This document shows positions 57,388-64,000 of a stretch of 64,000 bases of DNA, piece by piece. The DNA lies in contig JAOTOL010001449.1 of the NCBI GenBank assembly GCA_034440575.1, forward strand, positions 449,001 to 513,000, given 5' to 3'. The notes beneath the pieces were generated by a model. That model was given only the letters and a program-made list of their open reading frames with translations, made no database searches and had not been told where the DNA came from. Source of the stretch: Imbricaverruca yamaguchii. Taxonomy: Eukaryota; Arthropoda; Thecostraca; Neoverrucidae. The translations under genes were made by a program, and so were the position numbers. Position 1 is the stretch's first letter, and each line of letters opens with the position of its first letter.

Positions 57388-57605
57388 ATGTTTCTGCAAT
57401 AGCATTAACAGTAATCCAAAGCGAGTTCGGCAATGACTGCTTCTCGGTGCATCCCGAGAGCATCCACCCCTGGATTGTGGTCAGCGAGGGCAAGAACACC
57501 TCCAGCGCAGTGGAGCAGTACACAGCAGGCAGCGAGCTGCGGGGCCACCCTCTCCCCCACTCCAATGTGCTGCATCCATCATGGCCGAATAATCCGCCAC
57601 GCAGG
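57388..57605 (+). CDS. Possible exon of an unidentified gene
   Basis: A plus-strand frame open from 57201 changes character near 57418: from AT-rich to GC-ending codons (for example GTGGTCAGCGAGGGCAAGAA). It ends in CGCAG followed by GTAGGTCATG, a good donor. The peptide includes EFGNDCFSVHPESIHPWIVV and ends SWPNNPPRR. Possible acceptors lie at about 57351 (TGCCTATTCAG) or 57420. I do not recognise the protein. It lies opposite in strand to the CUX1/CASP intron that contains it, so it would be a nested gene or an old retrocopy. Confidence 0.3.
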
Positions 57606-58084
57606 TAGGTCATGTAAGACGAGAGGTCTGCAGCTCGATCAGGTCAGGGTCGCAGCCGGGTCAGGTGATCAGAGTGACTCGGTGCCGTGTCAGGTGGTCA
57701 GCAGAGTGGCCAGGCACACCCCCAGGTCAGAGAAGTGACCAGCTGACCACCAGCCGCGGAAGACTGCCGCCGGCGCTTGTCGTCAAATGGTGGCCGTCGA
57801 GGCGGCAGGCACCAATCGGCGATACGACGGACACACACGAGCAGACGACACGATAAAAACGCCCACGCCAGCCGGAAGCGTCAGATCAATTGGACAGTGG
57901 CTGCCTCACCGGCAACCGCATACGACCGGGCCGCCTGGTGTGGCGTGACGTCATCGGCGGCGAGTGGTGCCGCTCCGCTTCACGCCGACCCGGCAAGAAA
58001 CGTCTGCCGTGTGGTGTAGTCGCTGAACTCGCGGCCACCGGAAAACCGCCGCCGACCCGGCTGGCACGGCTGCAGGCCAGCGCT
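57606..58084. other. GC-rich sequence, unassigned
   Basis: Some GTCAGGTGATCAGAGTGAC-type short repeats occur at 57635-57750. No gene was recognised. Confidence 0.4.
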
Positions 58085-58775
58085 CGTCACACGGCTGACG
58101 CGGGGGTGGTCACTTCACCCGGCTGACACTTCACACGGCTGACGCGGGGGTGATCACTTCACCCGGCTGACACTTCACACGGCTGACGCGGGGTGGTCAC
58201 TTCACCCGGCTGACACTTCACCCGGCTGACGCGGGAGTGGTCACTTCACCCGACTGACACTTCACACGGCTGACGCGGGGGTGGTCACTTCACCCGGCTG
58301 GCGGCTGACACTTCACACGGCTGACGCGGGGGGTGGTCACTTCACCCGCTGACACTTCACGGCTGACGCGGGGTGGTCACTTCACCCGGCTGACACTTCA
58401 CACGGCTGACGCGGGGGTGGTCACTTCACCCGGCTGACACTTCACACGGCTGACGCGGGGGTGGTCACTTCCCCCGGCTGACACTTCACACGGCTGACGC
58501 AGGGGTGGTCACTTCACCCGGCTGACACTTCACCCGGCTGACGCGGGAGTGGTCACTTCACCCGACTGACGCGGGGGTGGTCACTTCACCCGGCTGACAC
58601 TTCACACGGCTGACGCGGGGGTGGTCACTTCCCCCGGCTGACACTTCACACGGCTGACGCAGGGGTGGTCACTTCACCCGGCTGACACTTCACCCGGCTG
58701 ACGCGGGAGTGGTTACTTCACCCGACTGACACTTCACACGGCTGACGCGGGGGTGGTCACGTCACCCGGCACATG
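58085..58775. repeat. 45-bp minisatellite, about 16 copies
   Basis: The unit is GGCTGACACTTCACACGGCT, then GACGCGGGGGTGGTCACTTC, then ACCCG. Variants lack the CACTTCAC segment. A larger block ending in the CCCCCGGCTGACACTTCACA variant recurs at about 58471 and 58633, giving higher-order structure. Confidence 0.94.
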
Positions 58776-59059
58776 CGTGACCTCTTGTCTGCCCCGGCCG
58801 ATACCTCTGCTGGTCCGGCGCCGGCGCCAGTCACAGCGACGCGGTGCAGTCAGCGCTGGTCACACGGTGGTTACTGTACTTTGAACAATGCACAGCTATA
58901 GTGACCTATGCATCGTCAGTGAGCCGCCAGACCGGTGTCGGCCACGGCACGACTTGGTCGGCCCAAACACGGCCTCGCCGACGTGGGGTCAAATATGAAG
59001 ATCACGACTTCGCCTGTCTGATGTAGGTGTAGGTACTGCATCTACCTGTTCACGGCTGA

Positions 59060-59510
59060 TCCCACATCAGCCCAATCACGGCTCCGACGGCCCGACATCG
59101 GCCCAATCACGGCTTCGGCGGCCCGACATCGGCCCAATCACGGCTCCGTCGTCCAGACATCGGCCCAATCACGGCTCCGTCGTCCAGACATCGGCCTGAC
59201 CAACGCTCCGTCGTCCAGACATCGGCCCAATCACCGCTCCGTCGTCCAGACATCGGCCCAATCACGGCTCCGTCGTCCAGACATCGGCCTGACCAACGCT
59301 CCGTCGTCCAGACGTCGGCCCAATCACGGCTCCGTCGGTTTGATGCCGGCCAAACACGGCTCCGTCGGTTTAATGTCAGCCTAGCCACGGCTCCGTCGGC
59401 CCGACATTGGAGTTTAGGGGCGCACCGACTTCGTCGGTCATGCAGCTCGGCCCGACATCGGCTTAACCACGACTCTGTCGGCTTGATGTCGACCTGTAGC
59501 ACTCAGCCCC
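59060..59510. repeat. 31-bp minisatellite, about 14 copies, with a micro-insertion
   Basis: Units are based on ACATCGGCCCAATCACGGCT plus CCGTCGTCCAG. A three-unit block with CTGACCAACG recurs at about 59190 and 59288, indicating a higher-order period near 98. Interrupted at 59408-59446 by a retroposon tail. Confidence 0.9.
59408..59446 (-). mobile_element. 39-bp micro-insertion of a retroposon 3' tail inside a minisatellite
   Basis: On the minus strand it reads GACCGACGAAGTCGGTGCGC then CCCTAAACTCCA, matching the tail at 15166-15220. TCGGCCCGACAT flanks it at 59396-59407 and 59447-59458. Because the flank is part of the tandem unit, the duplication could pre-exist, so this copy alone is weaker evidence than those at 4356 and 15166. 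Confidence 0.6.
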
Positions 59511-60505
59511 GGCTACATAGCCACGCCATACCCGCCGCAGACCAATTTGGTGCCGTTGTATACTCCCGCCTCGGCGTCGACACAGCGTACCGTCGCCACT
59601 GTTGTCTGTCAACGTAGACACACGCCGTACCGTCGCCACTGTTGTCCGTCAGCTTTCATGGGCCGTAGTAAGCCATGGGGCGAGTGTCCGGATCGCACTT
59701 GGCCAATAACCGATGAGGGCCGATGCCAGCCTCGCGGTGCCCATGCCCCGGAACGGAACGGACCGGACCGGACCGGACCGGACCGGACCGGACCGTTCAC
59801 GCGGCGCCCCCGCTGCCAACTCGGCCATTATTAACAACAAAGTCGTCGCGAATAAATTTGATTTAGCGACCGTAAAGGCGGTACTGAAGAGGTCGTGTGA
59901 AGTGATGCGGGGAGGGTTGCGTGCTTTGCAACGTGACTGCCGACCCGCCATGTGCCATGAGGGGAGGTCAACACCCGCAGTGTACAAGCCGGATACGTAC
60001 GTACAACACGCGGTGATTACAGCCAGGGAATGCCTTAAAGCAAAGCTAGAGATGGGAAAAATATAGCTGAATCCTGCTGTGAAATGGTATATTTGCTACG
60101 TCAGCATCACCGCAGAGTTCTTTGAGGGGAGCAATATCCGCCTTTCCAGAATTTACACACATCCGGATTATAGTTGGAGTTAATGAGGGTCTGAGCCAAT
60201 TGTTCTTCTTCTGGGTTCAAGCAATGTTTAGATCTCTCATAGGGCGATGACCTGAACAGCTTCAATGACTGATCTGAGAGATACGTAGCTGCATGGCGAC
60301 ACACAGCTGATGCACGCAGGTCTTGTGCTGGCAACCAGATCTGAGTGGTACGCAGCTACACGGTGATACACAGCTGATGCACGCATGGCGTGCAACAACA
60401 GCCAGACCCGAATTTACTCGTGAATGAAGGATTGTGCTGACAAGCCGGCTTGAATATTGAAGTGGCACAAGGAGAAGTCCTAACCGTCCGGTCTGGACTT
60501 AAACG
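59511..60505. other. Sequence with a GGACC pentanucleotide run, otherwise unassigned
   Basis: A run of about nine GGACC repeats lies at 59752-59795. CACACGCCGTACCGTCGCCA is duplicated at about 59581 and 59621. No gene was recognised. Confidence 0.5.
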
Positions 60506-61070
60506 GAATACAGAGAACGTGTGCTTACGGCCGGCATACAGATGACGTGTGCTTATGACCGGCATACAAAGGACAATTTCCTACGACCGGCATACAGAAC
60601 ACGTGTGCTTACGACCGGCATACAGAGGACGTGTGCTTACGACCGGCATACAGAGGACGTGTGCTTACGACCGGCATACAGAGGACGTGTGCTTACGACC
60701 GGCATACGGACGGAGGACGTGTGCTTACGACCGGCATACAGAGGACGTGTGCTTACGACCGGCATACGGACGGAGGACGTGTGCTTACGACCAGCATACA
60801 GAGGACGTTTGCTTACAACCGGCATACGGAGGACGTGTGCTTACGACCGGCATACAGAAAACGTGTGCTCACAACCGGCATACAGAGGACGCTTGCTTAC
60901 GACCGGCATACAAAAAACGTGTGCTTACGACCGGCATACAGAGGACGTGTGCTTACGACCGGCATAAGGACGGAGGATACACACGACCGGCATACGGAGG
61001 ACGTGTGCTTTCGACCGACCGGCATACGGATGACTTGCGTTTACAACTGGCCGGCATACGGAGGCTAGTT
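60506..61070. repeat. 28-bp minisatellite, left part
   Basis: About 19 copies of ACGTGTGCTTACGACCGGCA plus TACAGAGG, with two 32-bp variants TACGGACGGAGG. The same unit resumes at 61838-62012, so this array was split by the LINE fragment at 61071-61837. Confidence 0.93.
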
Positions 61071-61837
61071 AGTTAGTTATTTGGGTTTTAGGGCGCCTCG
61101 ACTACTCAGGTCAGTTTGCGCCCATAACTCACGGCGTTATCAAACTGTGTTTCAGAATGTCATCAAGATTCACATAGTGCGCAGCCGTCTACCTGGCCCT
61201 ATTGTGCCACAAAACCTGCATGCAGTGTCTATCAGCAAGGGGTATATATTGCTGAGAACGACATTTTATACAAGAATTCCATCAACCGTCCCGACTGGAC
61301 AATATACGAATTAGCGGATAGAATATCGCAGAGGGAAGCCACCTGGTCAGACCCAACATGACGTCTACGCTCGTCAGTGTAATGAAGACACGAGATTAGA
61401 ACATGGCGAACTGTTAATGGTGCACATCTTGAACACAAAGGTTTATCGCCGCCACACAACAAACAATCGCGAGTGACATAAATATACCGCATGCGGAGGC
61501 GGCATTATGTAACCTCTACTTGTATATGCCTACGACAGGACGAGTTCCATGGTTTCAGACGTTGCTTGATGGTTCGTAGTTTGTTCGTCGCCCTCGCATC
61601 TCACATTGATTGCCACCTGTTTAAGAGGAAGATGGAAACCTCTCGGTAATGGTCCGTGGCAGGGAGTGGCAGTGATCGAGTGCACGGTGCATTCGCTGCT
61701 CGTTTCGCCGCAACACCCGTCAACTCGTTCTCGGAAATACCAGCGTGGCTAGGAAGCTAGCATAGGACCACCTGTCGTCCTAGGTGTTGCAGACCGATAA
61801 GACGGCTCAGAACATCCCACGGAAGTTTGATGGATAA
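61071..61837 (-). mobile_element. 5'-truncated I/Jockey-group LINE, 3' end with hairpin tail
   Basis: The minus frame 61492-61232 contains CLLCGGDKPLCSRCAPLTVR, then HVLISCLHYTDERRRHVGS and SGRLMEFLYKM. This is the C-terminal zinc-knuckle-like end of I and Jockey-type ORF2 (CxxC, LTVxHxLxxC, DxRRR). Downstream on that strand it ends with GGGCGCAAACTGACCTGAGT, then AGTCGAGGCGCCCTAAAACC, then CAAATAACTAACTAACTA at 61071. That tail is the one found in the micro-insertions at 4356, 15166, 39777 and 59408, which identifies their source as this LINE family or a SINE sharing its 3' end. Confidence 0.78.
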
Positions 61838-62012
61838 AGCCGGCATACGAAGGACGTGTGCTTACGACCTGCATACGGAGGACGTGTGCTTACGACCTGC
61901 ATACGGAGGACGTGTCTTTACGACCGACCGCCATACAGAGGGTGTGCGTGCTTGCAACCGCCATACAGAGGGTGTGTGCGCTTACGACCGGCATACAGAG
62001 GGTGTGCGCTTA
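61838..62012. repeat. 28-bp minisatellite, right part
   Basis: Six diverged units of the same CGTGTGCTTACGACCGGCAT-type repeat as 60506-61070. Confidence 0.9.
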
Positions 62013-62340
62013 CGTCCATGTCTGAATTTAACTGATATTCGGGGAACTTGTGCCAACAACGAGGCCTCGGTTTGAATGCCAGACGAAGACGTCATGCTGA
62101 GAACTAGGTCCGGTGGCTTGGACCAGAACACTTGGGCCGGCAGCTACATGCGTACCCTGAAGGGAACACGGCCGCAGGCACAGCACCGTGCCGGCGGCCA
62201 AGTGGTGCCACACCACACGGCACGGCGGCCTCGACATCGACGTGGCGCAAATACACTGGGACGTAAAGGACACGTGGGGGTAAGACACTTCACGAGGCCA
62301 ACCATGAACATTGTACAAGAAACCAAACCGTAATGTTTCA
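62013..62340. other. Intron sequence, unassigned
   Basis: No feature was recognised. Confidence 0.4.
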
Positions 62341-62432
62341 TTCCTGGACACAAATAGTACCACCTGTACTGTGCTTACCTGTATCGTTCCTGGGCACAAA
62401 TAGTACAGCCTGTACTGTGCTTACCTGTATCG
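62341..62432. repeat. 46-bp tandem duplication covering an exon's 5' splice site
   Basis: 62341-62386 and 62387-62432 differ at three positions. Each copy carries, on the minus strand, CGATACAG followed by GTAAGCACAGTACAGG, that is the last eight coding bases of the exon and its donor. The copy next to the exon is at 62425/62424 and the distal copy at 62379/62378. Confidence 0.92.
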
Positions 62433-62492
62433 CACTGTCTTCCTTTGATTCATGTTGGCGGATTTGTTCTCTCAACTGTTTGATAGTGACAT
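62425..62492 (-). CDS. CUX1: CUX1/CASP coiled-coil exon (68 nt)
   Basis: The acceptor is CTTGTTTCAG and the donor GTAAGC on the minus strand. Two bases complete a codon (probably Asp or Asn), then VTIKQLREQIRQHESKEDSA and IQ follow, ending in phase 0, which fits the next exon at 54043-54175. VTIKQLREQIRQHE corresponds to VTIKALKEKIREYE in vertebrate CUX1/CASP, immediately upstream of the segment encoded by the next exon. Use of the duplicated distal donor would lengthen the exon by 46 bases and shift the frame. The preceding exon was not found before 64000. Confidence 0.88.
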
Positions 62493-63329
62493 CTGAAACA
62501 AGAACAGAACATTAGAACAGGCAATGCGCAAGAGATGGATCTAAACTACTGAATGGACCAGGTATTGTTCAAGTTTTTGGACTGTTAAAGGTATAGAATG
62601 TTAAAGGCAAAGGGTATCACGTGTCATGCATGGTACATTTTGTGGAGAACGGTAATTTAAGGTAGTTTAACCTGAGCCACAGCTCCAATTTTAGATGCTT
62701 CACGGCAGGGAACATAATACGCACCATAAGGATACTTCGGAATTGCTGTTGTATATGACATTCGTCGAAAAAAGGCAACTATAATGAACACGGGGAACGC
62801 AGTGAAATATAGTTTTTCACAACCATTCATTTTGACTTTCACGACACATTTACCCAGGTTCGCTTCACGAAACGCACCGTCCCTTACCAGCCTCGCTCCG
62901 TCACGCACCAACCAGACTTAACTAGATAGGTTATGCTATCTCGGTCTGTGCCATCGTCCTACAACAAGCAGACATCGGCACTTGACATATAGACAGCAGC
63001 GGACATATACACAGTAGTGGATGTCGGCATAGGGGGAGGAGCGTAGACACCCGAATAAATATGTCCAGCCAGCCGGCATTTTCGTTGCTAACACGGCGAA
63101 AACGTAGTTTTGAAGTTTTCATATCATGAAGTTGTAAACCACCCTGTCAATGGGTATGCCAACGACCCAGTAGACCCCCTGCTATCTCTGGCACACATTT
63201 GATATGTCGTATGTCAGATATGACACTGTTTGCATGTCAGTTGCGCATGCCAGCTTGCTCGTATTTCGTGTGTTGTGTGTTCGTATGTCATGCGCTTCAT
63301 GCGTATGTCGGATTGTACGTGGCTGGTGA
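62493..63329. other. Intron sequence upstream of the exon, unassigned
   Basis: A minus-strand frame at 62911-62657 has a hydrophobic stretch (LYFTAFPVFIIVAFF) but no recognised homology. No exon was identified. Confidence 0.4.
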
Positions 63330-63645
63330 GTTATCGTGGCTGGCGGTGGCATATGGTGGCTGGCGGCAGCTGACGGTGGGCTACGGCGATTTATGATGAC
63401 TTATAGTGGCTTACGGTGGCTGACGGTGGCTTACGGTGGCTGAAGGTAGGCTGCAGGCTACGGCAATGTATGGTGACTTATGGTGGCTTCCGGTAGCTGA
63501 CGGCTGACGGTGGCTTACGGTCGCTGACGGTGGTTGACGGTGGCTGACGGTGGCTGACGGTGGGCTACGGTGGCTGACGGTGGGCTACGGTGATTATGGT
63601 GGCTTACGGTGGCTTACGGGTGCGAAAGGTGGCTTGCGGTGTCGG
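63330..63645. repeat. Short-period repeat of GGTGGCTTAC and GGTGGCTGAC
   Basis: About 25 units of 9-13 bp (GGTGGCTGAC, GGTGGGCTAC, GGTGGCTTAC) in irregular order. Confidence 0.85.
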
Positions 63646-64000
63646 TTGACTTGTTTGCAAATAGTGCATGTCAAATAGCACACATATAGAGAGGTGGGCT
63701 GGCACGGATTGTCGTGCTGCAATGGCTTATGTCGGGCTGCGGCATGTCACGGGCGTAGGCCGGACTGCCCTGCACAAGAGCTGGACTTCGCACAACATAC
63801 CGGCCTGTGGTAAACAGTTTGCACGCCCAGTTGCAAACATAACCAACAAAGTACTCGCAGTAAAAAGTAATCCAGCAAGCAAGTGGGAACGATCCTAATA
63901 TTTGGAGTCAGCTCCGTTTCTGATGTGTGTATTATCATGTGGATCCATCATCCACCCATTTGTCAGACGATATCAGCCATGTGAACATCCACCAATGTGT
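63646..64000. other. Intron sequence to the window end, unassigned
   Basis: No feature was recognised. Confidence 0.4.

Noticed and set aside
62657..62911. A minus-strand frame with a hydrophobic segment, considered as an upstream CUX1/CASP or membrane-protein exon
   Set aside because: Its sequence does not fit the coiled coil expected upstream, splice sites are weak, and no homologue comes to mind.

Overview
This is eukaryotic, almost certainly invertebrate-animal, genomic DNA: a repeat-dominated stretch of introns. Evidence is spliced exons with GT-AG borders, non-LTR retrotransposons of two clades (CR1-like with an SGNH esterase ORF1, and an RNase H-bearing I-group element), tRNA-derived SINEs, hAT-type and TAA-target DNA transposons, and about two dozen unrelated minisatellites that fill roughly a fifth of the window. 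No bacterial-style genes are present. The phylum cannot be fixed from sequence alone.

The one host gene recognised runs on the minus strand. Four short exons (62492-62425, 54175-54043, 32735-32669, 27280-27232) join in consistent phases and encode consecutive blocks of the N-terminal coiled coil shared by CUX1 and its Golgi isoform CASP. Introns are about 8.2, 21.3 and 5.4 kb. Upstream exons must lie beyond 64000; the next downstream exon was not found between 27231 and 1.

Layout: 1-27 kb holds minisatellites (20-bp CACGTG-bearing at 2.7-3.1 kb; 74, 47, 87, 53 and 36 bp at 6.4-10.1 kb; 39 bp at 11.8-12.8 kb; 66 and 48 bp at 23.5-26.6 kb), two tRNA-like SINEs with perfect target-site duplications, and a decayed transposon-type ORF at 17.0-17.7 kb. 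From 27 to 35 kb come two exons and further arrays. From 35.7 to 51.3 kb lies a stack of nested transposons: I-group LINE pieces at both edges, a CR1 element between them, itself split by a 3.4-kb hAT-like element (8-bp duplication ATTACACC) and a 2.6-kb element with a TAA duplication; a 2.9-kb element with 15-bp inverted termini sits beside them, flanked by homopolymer runs that look like assembly damage. From 53.7 to 64 kb come two CUX1/CASP exons, a 1-kb long inverted repeat, a possible plus-strand exon, and further arrays, one split by a truncated LINE.

Most interesting: (i) at least four micro-insertions of 39-55 bp, all carrying the same GCGCCC-hairpin 3' tail and each flanked by a perfect 12-18-bp duplication; (ii) a 29-bp minisatellite whose first unit contains the 5' splice site of a CUX1/CASP exon, and an independent 46-bp duplication of the donor of another exon of the same gene; (iii) the TAA-flanked element, which contains two tandem copies of a unit with a captured CR1 fragment.
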